The position numbers and the translations under genes were made by a program. The notes below the pieces were generated by a model. The model was not told where the DNA came from, did no database searches, and saw nothing but the letters and a program-made list of their open reading frames with translations. 64,000 nt of DNA from Hexactinellida sp. DTS-2022 (lineage: Eukaryota; Porifera; Hexactinellida): positions 1,364,001 through 1,428,000 of the forward strand of contig JAPNXP010000015.1 of the NCBI GenBank assembly GCA_028753945.1, written 5' to 3'. This document shows, piece after piece, positions 36,521 to 47,647 of the stretch; the first letter of the stretch is position 1; each line of letters begins with the position of its first letter.

Positions 36521-36727
36521 CAGCTCACAACACTCTATCGAAAGCGCTCAAAGGCAAGGTACATCGAACTTTGTGGGGACCTCTGCTCGAGGTTATTCAG
36601 GCAACGCAATCCCAATCATGATGAGCCCAGATTATGGAAACGTGACCTGCAACGGCACATCCCCAGTGGCGAAAGACGAGCTGTTATCTACGATCTAGGA
36701 TGCAAAAGACTGACGACTAGTATGTAG

Positions 36728-38500
36728 GTAAATTATCTGTGGAATCAAGTGAGTTAACATTTTTAATTATCTACTAATATACTTTATACTAAGTAATTAA
36801 TTAGTTTCTATTTAGTAAGTCCACCATAGACGATGTAACTTTGTTACATCGTATATTATTAAGTACAGTGAACTCCCGTTATAACGAATTGCGGACATCG
36901 ATTTAATATTTGTATACACCTAATTTGTTATAAGCAGATTAAAATTAATTACTCAGAAATTTATGGGGTAAGAAATATCTTCGTTAAAAAGAGATTACAT
37001 ATATGAATTTATTTGATTATAGTATAGTCAAATATAAGGATGTACGGACCATTGAACTTTGTTATAAGCCGATTTATATCCGAATTGGAGTTCACTGTAA
37101 TAGTGTTTAATTTAAGAGTTTGAGTAATTTACTGTAACTTAACCTATTTTCCTTTGAGAGTTTTTTTTGTACACTGGGAACCGCATTATCAGGGCGCATC
37201 AATGCGATGCTCATTCTGTTACACACATACGAACGAAGGCTAATTAACTTAAAAATTGGGGCCGATTGAATGGATATAGCTATGCGGTTTCCACTGTATG
37301 AATGGAGAGGATAGGGCGGCTGTGTGGGGAAAAGGAGGAGGCCCCCAAATTAATAATAGGTTAATACAATCAAAACTGATTGAAAAAATAGTTTACCTTT
37401 TACTGATCTTATAAATATATGTATATCTCTTTCTAGACATTCTCCAAGTTTAAGTATGATACATTCAGAAATAAGTTAATCGTTGTGATTATTTCTTTTA
37501 GCTATTATATTGGTAGGCTAGTAACCATAAGTCGTCAGAAATCTAGGAATATATTATAGAAATTCAGGAGAAATATAAAGGTTTAAACATTTTAAAAAAA
37601 TCGTTTTATTTCGTAACAACAAAGTTTGTTAGAAATATTTTGTTTGTATTATTTTGTTAATCGTAATCAGATAAGGTATGTGTTGGCAACTGAAGTAATT
37701 GACACTGTGTATTAGAATTTCGTTTGTGGGCAATACAAAGTTTACTTTAATTAAGTAATAGGTAACAAACTTACTTAACAAGACAAAAATTTGGTTTAAA
37801 ATATTTTGTTTGTATTATTTTGTTAATCGTAATCAGATAAGGTAAGTGCTGGCAATTGACGTAATTGACACTGTGTATTAGAATTTCGTAGGTTGGCTAT
37901 GAAAATTTTATAACTATAAGTAATAGCTAACAAAGCTACATAATTTAAATGTTACTATTATATTTATTATTATATTATTTAAGAAAGTGGGATGGGGAGA
38001 GGAGGGCTTGGGAAGGGGATGGGAGGTTGAAAGATTTTGGAAGGAGGGGGAAATAATCACGTTAAGGGGACTGTTGAGGGAGGGAATGAGCCGGAGGAGG
38101 AGGGAAGACAGGAGGAGGAGGATGTGAAGGAGGAGGGGGATATTGATGGGGTTATTATAATAATTTATTTAATGTTGTGTTTTTGTATTTAGTTTATGTA
38201 TTTATTATTAGGTTTCGTTTATATTAATTTAGTATGTTTATTCTGTTTGTTTGTAATAGTTGTTTTTGTTTTACTTAATTAAAGTTGTGTCTCTACAATT
38301 TTTAGTATTATAACAATATGGTGAATTGGGAAATTAGTAGATTAGGTAAACTAGTCAAATCAGATATACATTGGAAATTGGGCGTTTAAGTTGCTATAAT
38401 TATCAGTAATTTAAATTAATTTAAAAGAGATACTTATTGTAGATAGAATATAACATATAGTGAGACGTTCAAAACAGGTATCCACTCAGAAATTGTTATA
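36728..38500. other. Non-coding 3' part of the Ginger-type element
   Basis: No credible ORF. It holds a TA-flanked MITE (36866-37097), a direct repeat of about 120 bp (about 37635-37750 and 37800-37915, with GTTAATCGTAATCAGATAAG) and a strand-biased purine tract (37984-38150, GGGA/GGAGGA runs). Confidence 0.7.
36866..37097. mobile_element. TA-flanked 232-bp MITE
   Basis: Ends CAGTGAACTCCCGTTATAAC and GGAGTTCACTG inverted, TA on both sides. GTTATAA-type inner repeats. Related in style to 52207-52495. Nested in the Ginger-type element. Confidence 0.8.
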
Positions 38501-38509
38501 TACCAGTGT

Positions 38510-38954
38510 CTCAAAAGAATACAAAATAGCACATCTATGTCTCTGGTTTATCTTTACTATCGTCTCAAAATTGTTAGAATCTTTAATTCATAATAAAAAG
38601 TAAAAATAAGCCAAAAATTACTTTTATAGTAGTGTCTCAAAATATCACTGTATAAATTCTAATAGCACATCCATGGTTTGCTAATACAATGTCTCAAAAT
38701 CTCACGCGTCTCAAAATATCACTGTATAATTTCTAATAGCACATCCATGGTTTGGTAATACAATGTCTCAAAATCTCACGCGAATCAAATTATATTATTC
38801 TTAAATTCATATTAAAAAGTAAAAATAAGCCAAAAATTTCCTTTTATAGCGTCTCAAAATATCACTGTATAATTTCTAATAGCACATCCATGGTGAATTT
38901 AGTGTATCAGATAGGCGTCTCAGAATCTCACGCGTCTCAGAATATCATGCAACA
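38510..38954 (-). repeat. Right subterminal repeats of the Ginger-type element
   Basis: Inverted counterparts of the left repeats: at least three copies of AATAGCACATCCATGGTTTG with GTCTCAAAATATCACTGTAT, ending in the perfect terminal inverted repeat. Confidence 0.85.
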
Positions 38955-39059
38955 GAACTAAAACGAAACTTCCACCACTCTAAGGGTCGATGCCTTCTGT
39001 AACACCTTTTTGAATTGTTTTTACACCTTTATAGTGATGATGACTTGGCGAAAAAAAAA

Positions 39060-39174
39060 TCCAAAATTGCATCCTGTGCCGACAGCATGTTCCATTGGAG
39101 GCACTATCAATAAACCACCAACAAAATATAGTGCCACCCAAGGAACATGCGTCGGCACAGGATGCAATTTTGGA
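39060..39174 (-). repeat. Junction hairpin 19
   Basis: Reverse orientation, between minus units. Confidence 0.85.
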
Positions 39175-39906
39175 TTTTATTATTTTTATCTTTTCTCCGT
39201 AGACGGTGCCCTGGCCACACCTTTATACATAGAGAGCTGAAACTTGGCATGTAGGTGCGATGGGAGCGTCTAATTTGCACCTGGGGTTACGATTTTTGAT
39301 TAAAAAATTTTTGACACATATTTAACACCTTTCAAAATTTGTCTGGTCCATAACACAAAATATGTTTTACTAAACCCCCAAATTTTATTTCACATTTGGA
39401 TTCACCATAAAATTCTGCGTCTGATGGGAGAAGAAAACTTTCAATAAAGAGTTTTATTTCTGCCATAAATGGGGGTTGAAATTTCTTTGTTTACTCACAC
39501 TTCAGTTTCAGTATAACTGTTAAATCTAATTCCATTGTTTCAACTTGTAATAATTATATTGATTTAACTTGTTAAATCTTACTCTATTGATTCAACTTGC
39601 GATAATTAAATTGATTTAACTTAGAAATTGCAGCTGGCTTCTATTTAATTTACCATACAATGGATTAAATAAAATAATATAATATAAGGAATTTGTTGAC
39701 TTAATTCAACTCAACCGTGGATAACAATGCTAATATAAATAACTAATAATATAATTTATTATCAATACATAATGAATGAATGGCATCAAACTCAAGATGG
39801 TTTAAGATAGAAACAAACTTCAAATTTATCTACCGTTCCTTGTGACTCGGACCAATTAAGAAATGCTTCTTCACACCTTGGGCGTTGATGACTTGGCTAA
39901 AAAAAA

Positions 39907-40021
39907 TCCAAAATTGCAGCCTGCGCCGACAGCATGTTCCTTTGGAGGCACTATCAATAAACAACCAACAAAATATAGTGCCACCAAACGAACATGCGTC
40001 GGCACAGGGTGCAATTTTGGA
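39907..40021 (-). repeat. Junction hairpin 20
   Basis: Reverse orientation, between minus units. Confidence 0.85.
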
Positions 40022-40239
40022 TTTTTTATTTTATTTTTTCTCCGTAGACGGTGCCTTGACCACACCTGTATACATTGAGGACTGTAACTTGGCATGTAGT
40101 TGCGAAATGACCATCTAATTTGCACCTGGGGTTACGATTTTTGATCAAATAATTTTAACACCTATTTAAACTAATTATGGCTCATAACATGAAATAATTA
40201 ATATTGAGCTTGATTTGGATTTTTTTTGGCGAAAAAAAA

Positions 40240-40354
40240 TCCAAAATTGCAGCCTGCGCCGACAGCATGTTCCTTTGGAGGCACTATCAATAAACCAACA
40301 AAAATATATAGTGCCACCAAAGGAACATGCGTCGGCACAGGCTGCAATTTTGGA
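40240..40354 (-). repeat. Junction hairpin 21, at truncated units
   Basis: Only about 220 bp after hairpin 20. Reverse orientation with a GGCGAAAA head fragment on its left, then directly TTTTAGCAATGTTATCC from the interior of a plus unit. This looks like a rearrangement breakpoint at the hairpin. Confidence 0.8.
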
Positions 40355-40925
40355 TTTTTATTTTAGCAATGTTATCCACGGTTGAGTTGAATTAAGTCAA
40401 CAAATTCCTTATTTTATTTAAATTGTTTTAATTCATTGTATAGTAATACTACAATTAAATAGAAGCCAGCTGGAATTTATAAGCTAAATCAATATAATTA
40501 TCGCAAGTTGAATCAATAGAGTAGGATTTAACAAGTTAAATCAATATAATTATTACAAGTTAAAACAATGGAATTAGATTTAACACTTTTACAGTAATTG
40601 AAGTGTGAGTACACAAATAAATTTCAACCCCCATTTATGGCAAAAATTAAACCCATTTTTAAAAGTTTTCTTCTCCCAACAGACGCAAAATTTTAAGATG
40701 AATCTAAATATGAAATAAAATTTGGGGGTTTAGTAAAATATTTTTGAGTTATGGACCAGAAAATTTTGAAAGGTGTTAAAGATGTGTCAAAAATTTGTTA
40801 ATAAAAAATCGTAACCCCAGGTGCAAATTAGACGGTCCATACGCACCTACATGCCAAGTTTCAGCCCATCAGCTATAAAGCTCTGGCCAGGGCACCGTCT
40901 ACGGAGAAAATATAAAAATAAAAAA

Positions 40926-41040
40926 TCCAAAATTGCAGCCTGTGCCGACGCATGTTCCTTTGGTGGCACTATATTTTGGTGGTGGTTTATTGATAGTGCC
41001 TCAATAGGAACATGCTGTCGGCGCAGGCTGCAATTTTGGA
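40926..41040 (+). repeat. Junction hairpin 22
   Basis: Plus orientation; right arm changed to CAATAGGAAC. Confidence 0.85.
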
Positions 41041-42249
41041 TTTTTTTTCCGCCATGTCATCATCACTATGAAGGTGTTAAATTATTTCAGTAAGGTGTTT
41101 CAGAAGGCAACGACCCATAGAGTCGTGGAAGTTTCCATTTTGCTCACTTCGTTTCAAAGATATTCAAGTTTCAGTAGAATATAATAAGTGATGAGTCTGC
41201 ATTTTTTATGTGAGTGTTGGGTCATCACCCAACACCAACTAACCCATTTTAAATGTCGAATTAAAAAAATTGTAAAAATACATTTTTTTAACGATGTCAT
41301 CATCACCTCAAGGTGTCAAGACCCACTTGTATAGGTGGTACCTGGCATAAGGACCAATTGATAAATTGAAAGTTTGTTTATATCTTGTATCATCTCTGTA
41401 ATTAATGAAATTTAGCTAATTAGCATAAAAATTTAATTAATGTATTAATTATTTAACACCATTATTATATACAGCAAAATAAATTAAGTTCAATTATTTG
41501 CAATTATTATTAATTTAAATTGAATTTCACTATAATGTTTGAATTCCACGCACTCGATAACCCCAATAATCCAATTGGAACCGTCTATAAGTTAAATACA
41601 AAAGGAATTAATTATAATTAATTACGTCAGTACATTAATTGTGCAAGAATATTCTCGCCGAAATAAATATATTCACTTAATCTGTCGTTGTTGTGGAATT
41701 AAAAATCTTAACGGTTCTATCATAAACCATCTTGAGTTTAAAGCCATTCATTCATTATGTATTGATAATAAATTATATTATTAGTTATAAATTTTAGCAA
41801 TGTTATCCACGGTTAAGTTGAATTAAGTCAACAAATTCCTTATATTATAATATTTTATTTAATCCATTGTATAGTAATACTACAATAAATAGAAGCCAGC
41901 TGGAATTTATAAGTTAAATCAATATAATTATCGCAAGTTGAATCATTAGAGTAGGATTTAACAAGTTTAATCAATATAATTATTACAAGTTGAAACAATG
42001 GAATTAGATTTCACAGTTATACTGAAATTGAAGTGTGAGTAAACAAAGAAATTTCAACCCCCATTTATGGCAAAAATTAAACCCATTTTTAAAAATCTTC
42101 TTCTCCCAACAGACGCAGAATTTTAAGATGAATCCAAATATGAAATAAAATTTGGGGGTTTAGTAAAACATTTCTTGAGTTATGGTCGAGACAAATTTTG
42201 AAGGTGTTAAACATGTGTCCAAAATTTGTTAATCAAAAATCGTAACCCC

Positions 42250-42350
42250 AGGTGCACGTCTGTAACCCATGAGACACCCATCCAAAAAATTTGGGCTCTT
42301 AGTTGATAAAACTCTGTTCTGTGGGGTGGCTGCGGATGAATAATAATAAT
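42250..42350 (+). repeat. Alternative unit tail
   Basis: After AACCCCAGGTGCA the usual tail is replaced by CGTCTGTAACCCATGAGACA.., then GGGCTCTTAGTTGATAAAAC and CTGTTCTGTGG. The same alternative tail, inverted, occurs at 53944-54025. So at least two unit subfamilies differ in their last 100 bp. Confidence 0.75.
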
Positions 42351-42363
42351 AATAATAAAAAAT

Positions 42364-42478
42364 TCCAAAATTGCAGCCTGTCCCGACGCATGTTCCTTTG
42401 GTGGCTCTATATTTTGTTGGTTGTTTATTGATAGTGCCTCCAAAGGAACATGCTGTCGCCACAGGCTGCAATTTTGGA
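42364..42478 (+). repeat. Junction hairpin 23
   Basis: Plus orientation, after an AAT microsatellite and the alternative tail. GTCGCCACAG in the right arm is one change; CTGTCCCGAC in the left arm another. Confidence 0.85.
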
Positions 42479-43114
42479 TTTTTTTCGCCATGTCATCATC
42501 ACTATGAAGGTGTTAAATTATTTCAGAAAGGTGTTTCAGAAGGCAACGACCCTTAGAGTGGTGGAAGTTCCCATTTGCTCACTTCGTTTCAAAGATATTC
42601 AAGTTTCAGTACAAAATAATAAGTGATGAGTCAGCATTTTTTATGTGCGTGTTGGGTGATCACCCAAAACCAACCGACCCATTTGAATTTTATAATTCAC
42701 AAAATTGTGAAAACACATTTTTTTACGATGTCATAAACACCTCAAGGTGTCAAGACCCATTTGTAGAGGTGGTACGTGGCATAAGGATCAATTGATAAAT
42801 TGGAAGTTTGTCTCCATCTTGTATAATCTCTGAGATTTATCAAATTTGGCTAATTTGTCTAAATATTTAATTTATTAATTAATAATTTAACATCATTATT
42901 ATGTACAGCAAAATAAATTAAGTTCAATTATTTGCAATTATTATTAATTTAAATTTAATTTCACTATCATATTTGAATTCTGCACACTCGATAACCCCAA
43001 TAATCTAATTGGAACCGTCTCTATAAGTTAAACACAGAGCGAATTAATTTGAAGTAAATATGTCATGTATCCATTGTGCTGTTGTATGCCAGAATGACTC
43101 ATGTAAAGTAGGCT

Positions 43115-43486
43115 ATGCTTAAACGTAGTCCACCATGCCACATATGTCAAGATATATTAATAATTGATAAAAATTTCCTACTTGATGAATCAGCCGGGTC
43201 TCAGTATAGGCTATTGGAACTTACTGATCGTGGAGGTCTGAAATATCCCTCTGAACTACTCTTGGATTCCATAATAGCTGTTTGGAAGATATTAACTATT
43301 ATCGAAGGAAATGCAGAATTGATGCGCATATTTGTGGAAGGACCATCTAGGCAGATTCTACTGGATCTTGTTTGTTCAGTTGTTGATGGAAGTTGGAGAG
43401 AACAATGTCCCTCTTGCAAATTAAATATGTCTTTGATTCTTCGCAAAGTTGTATTCATTGAAGTAAATTGTTTAATTAATAGCTAA
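43115..43486 (+). pseudogene. P-like transposase C-terminal fragment
   Basis: Matches the C-terminal part of the transposase at 17876-18400: CHICQD, then LLELTDRGGLKYPSELLLDS, IIAVWKILTIIEGNAELM, RQILLDLVCSV and CPSCKLNMSLILRKVVF. Only this domain remains; the core and THAP finger are absent. It sits at the right edge of the array, 550 bp from the last visible RNF213-like exon and in the opposite orientation. Confidence 0.8.
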
Positions 43487-44033
43487 TAAAGTGAAAAATT
43501 ACAATTCTAAGGTAATTTCTAAAGAATTAGAGAAACGAAAATTGAAAAAGTTTAATTCTTAGTTCTTTCATTGGCAGTACAGATCCTACATTTCTACGTT
43601 TTTCTTACTTAAGTTCACGTTCAAGAAAGATTAAGCATTTTGTTACTATTTGTAATAATTAGATTAATTGTTCTAACATCCTCCACTGTGTAATTCTAAT
43701 AGTATTTGTTTATTTTATTAACAATTAAAGTGCTAATTGTTCATATTCCTTAAGAATTTCCCTTTCTGATTCACTGAATTTGGCAGTTAAATAGAATAAA
43801 TCAATTTCATATTTCATCAACTATTGCATACTTGGTCCACATTTCTCTTAAAAAAAGTGAAGTCTTATGTTTGGTAGACCATGATTGACCAAATTTGACA
43901 ATCGGAAGAATAAATCGTCATTTTCATAATCGATCGGCGACCTCACCCCTGGTCCAAATTTCAATTGTTACTGTGAGGCCTTATGTATAGTAGGCTATGG
44001 TAGTATATACCCCGGCCCCCGTTTAACACTTAC
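43487..44033. other. AT-rich stretch without recognised feature
   Basis: Nothing coding is seen on either strand. The expected final exons of the RNF213-like gene would have to start here on the minus strand, but no conserved C-terminal motif is visible. Confidence 0.5.
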
Positions 44034-44225
44034 TGTTTTGCTCTGCAGAGGATGAGGATACCTGAGAACGTCATGAAGATAGGATGAGACTCTCTGCTCC
44101 GGGTCTCCTCCTGCTGAGGATAAGAATCCAATCACCACATCCAGCACAAGGAGAACATCACTCACAGACTCAAGAGAGTCCAGATCTTCTCGTATGGCTC
44201 TGCACAGGATATCCTTCAACTCAGT
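44034..44225 (-). CDS. RNF213-like exon (last visible)
   Basis: TELKDILCRAIREDLDSLES.., DVVIGFLSSAGGDPEQRVSS and YLHDVLRYPHPLQSK, the conserved segment close to the C-terminus of RNF213 proteins. A GTAAGTG donor follows, so more exons are expected but none is visible to the left. Confidence 0.88.
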
Positions 44226-47200
44226 CTGAGAGAGATGTAGTTAAAGATAAATTAGAACCACAAGTGTTATCTCAAATAACACCAGCCACTAACCTGCGGG
44301 ACCTTGTGTCGCACCTGCTCAAACACACCTAGGTTGTAGGCCTCACGAGTGTACTCGAAGCGCAGATGTTCTGCCAGAATCAGAGGTCTGTTCTGGAACA
44401 ACTGTTCCATCAGTTGCTTCTCCACTCCCTCAAAGTCGTAACTCACGAGGCTTCCTTGTCCGAGAGCTAGTGAGTAGTGAGCGTGTGACAGCAGCAGAAG
44501 CTGGAGCTGCTCCTCGTACTCAATCACGTGACGACCTTTCAACTCACGGAGTGGCACCTTGTCGCTGCGGGACCTGATACAATACAAACTAAACACTCAT
44601 CTGTCTACAGCACACATGTCAGCAGTCACTGATAGGAGTATACCTACCCCCTTCACTCTGTCTCTGTAGGCGTGTACAAATGAGTTGTGTACCAGCACTA
44701 GGTAGTCAGTGAGTGAGGTGATCAGCACTCCCTCTCCTATTGAGGATGCCAGCAGGTAGGCTAGAGAGGTAGCAGGAGTTATTTGTTGTTCAAGAGCTTC
44801 TTCCATTCTGAGACGACCATTCCTCTTCACCTCATCTCCTATCAAACTCCATGCTGTAGACAGACTCTCCACAAGTCGAGTTATTATTTCTGCTTGTTCT
44901 TGGTTCTCTACAAGAAAACACTAATAAAGTGGTTCAAAAATACAGGTAGTATACTGTATAATCTCGTTAGGTAATACGATCACCAGGGTACCGTCAAAAT
45001 GCGTTCGTCTTATCCGGAATTAGTATTAATCAATATAATTTGTATTGAAAGGATTTGGAGGGGACTGAAATAAAGTTCGAATTAATCACAATTTCGTATT
45101 AACCGTGTTCATGCTAACGAGGTTATACTGTAAATACATTTGACATCAACTATCCAAAACCTCAAGGGAATAAAGATATTTTGTGTCTTTGTGTACGCAA
45201 AATAGTACAAAATAGTTCGAAAATCTCAAAGGTTCGTGTTAAGGGCTACTATTTTTCAGGGAAAATAGTTAAGCGTTCGATATAGCGAAGGTTCAAGATA
45301 AGGAGCTTCCTAGATAGCGAACAGTGTCTCCATACAATTCCTGATTGAAATCGAAGTGAAATAAAAATTCGCTCAAGATGGCATTTGAGTTATAGGTGTC
45401 AACTGTATATCAGTAAAACCTTTAGAAAAGTGAACACCCTGGGGAACAGCCAAAATGTTGACTTTTGTTCGGTGTTCACTTTTCATTATTTATCATAAAG
45501 TGCCCTAAAGTGCCCTGTACAGATTCTACCTCCAATAGTAACTTACCACCAGGTAATAAAAGGTTCAAGTATGGACTAATTATCCCAATTCAGTTCATCT
45601 CAAATTGACGCACGTTTAGTTCGTTCACGTTCACCTCCTAACTTCAACACCACCAGCGTTCGTTCAGTTCGTTAAGTTCGATGAGTGGGGCTGGTGGTTA
45701 TTAGGTATGGCAAGCAGATATGAGTAGTGATCTATTTATATCTTACTTTTTTAGTGATGGGGTAAATGATTCAGTATTTAGAATTTATAAATATTCAGTT
45801 TAGTTCGTTCAGTTCATTCAATTCATTCGTATAGTTCGTTCAGTTCCTTCAACTGCCGTTCAGGCAATCGTTAGCGTTCGTTCAGCATGAATCCCTTAAA
45901 TGTCCTGCGTACAGTTCGTTCAGTTCAAGTTCAATAAGTTCGTTCGTGAACCTTTCATCCCCTGCTTATGAAGCCACATCATGAATTATTTGTGCATTCA
46001 CAACAAGTGTGAAAACATAGCTGCCAGTTAGCCTCCAGAAAGTCCATCTCAAGTAGCTCAAATAACACCGCCCCCCTTCAACATGCCTAAAAAATCCTCC
46101 AAAAATCCTTTTTCACATTTAAAAGGTCATATCATATACAATTTGGACAATTGGGACCAAATTAAGTGTTCACTTTCACTTTTCAGAGGTGTTCAGAAGT
46201 TGAAGGGTAAACACGGTGTAAAAGAATTGGAAAATTTGGGCTCTAGAAAAAGTGTTCATATTTTGGAGTTGTTCATGTATTGAAGGTATTCACTGTTGGA
46301 GGTTTTACTGTACTAGGTATACTTCCTTTGAGAGTGCGGTGTAGTCGTTACATTATTTCCCAAATTTCTACCGCTCTGATTATATATTTAAAGTGACACG
46401 AACATTTACAAATCACAATAATCAAAGGTGTACGTATATCCATGTATCTACTATACCTCGCCTCATATGTGATAAGAACTGCTTAATAGTTGTGTTAGCA
46501 GCCACTCTCCTGTCCAGTCTGTGTAGGAACCTATCTCTCACTCGTCTCTGCAGCTGTACAATATCTGGTAAGTAACGAGTCACGAACAATCGGCTTTCTT
46601 CTTTCAACAATTTGGAGACTAGAGGACACTTCTCTTTCGTTGTGAGATCAGCTGTACTGAAGCTCTGAGAGAAATGCTCCAGACTCACTATAGTCCTGTA
46701 GCGCCATAGGTGAGGCAAGGGGTTATCTGGTTCCGGTTCTTCTCTCTCGTACACGATTCTAAGTGGAGATTCATTCAGAGAGATAGTCACTAACCAGTTG
46801 TGTCTCTAACTGTATTAACCTGAGTAGTGGATTGTTAGCAATCCTCTTCTCACTCAGCACCTGTTGCATCTGTCTCTGTACATCTGTGTGTAGAGAGGTG
46901 AGTATTGGCTGAATGAACTTCTTGTCAAACTCCTTCTCCCACTGCTCTCTCAGCTCACGCTGTGTCAGCTCAGTGGGAATACCACCTGTAGCATAGCAGT
47001 CAGTCACAGCACTATTAGCTAGCACTATACTGCTATATAATGTGTAATGAGAGTATACTCACATGGCTCTGCTGCTGTCTGCATGAGAGACTTGATGACC
47101 AGATGAAGAAGGAAGGTAGCTTCTTCAAAGTTCTTCCCTATCAGTCCAGCTAAATCCCTCATGTCTCTCTCCAGGTGTTCGTAGAAGAAAGTAGGCAGGT

Positions 47201-47614
47201 CTCTGGGGTCTTCTAGTCCTCCTTTCACCAGAGAAGGTAGAGCTTGACTCCTCTCAGTGGGATGTTTGGAACAAGATGACCAGATGAAGGAGATGTCCAT
47301 TAGGATACGAGTAATCTTAACAGAAGCAGGAGAGAGATATCTGCAGAAGTTGTCATATTAATAGAACAGACAGTGTTAAAAGAATGAACGCTGTATTGGC
47401 TATGCTATTACCTCTCTCCACTTGGAGTATTCCTAGCATCATGAGCTCTTATTAACAGATATCCAGGCTTGGTTTCATCTTTCATTTTATCAAGAATGGC
47501 ATTTTGATTCATCAATACATAATTAATGCCTCCTATTTTACTCCCACAATCTGGACACGTGAAGTTACTAACAGCTCCACCACACTATATTAATAGTTAA
47601 TAATTATCACTAGA

Positions 47615-47647
<33 letters not shown>

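Larger units (their letters stand above)
32444..38954 (+). mobile_element. Ginger-type integrase DNA transposon
   Basis: 6511 bp. Inverted ends TGTTGCATGATATTCTGAGA / TCTCAGAATATCATGCAACA, flanked by GAAC on both sides (32440-32443, 38955-38958). A nearly identical empty locus is in the window: 54366-54908 matches the left flank and runs on into the sequence after the right end. Termini starting TGTNR and a 4-bp duplication fit published Ginger elements (family knowledge). It carries a multi-exon integrase gene with DD35E and GPY motifs and an OTU-protease ORF. No reverse transcriptase, protease or LTR is present, arguing against a gypsy retrotransposon. Confidence 0.9.
38955..43065. repeat. 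Hairpin-linked repeat array, block III
   Basis: The rest of the minus long unit cut by the Ginger-type element (38955-39050), a minus short unit (39190-39900), a truncated minus unit (40040-40213), a plus partial unit starting inside (40357-40915), a plus long unit (41041-42250) and another plus long unit (42479-43065). The unit ending at 42250 has a different tail (see 42250-42350). Confidence 0.8.

Noticed and set aside
36483-36698. 71-codon ORF overlapping the end of the OTU ORF
   Set aside because: Alternative frame without recognisable motifs; the OTU frame itself continues through here.
32444-38954. Ty3/gypsy retrotransposon
   Set aside because: Integrase similar, but no LTRs, no RT, RNase H or protease, and it has terminal inverted repeats with a 4-bp duplication.
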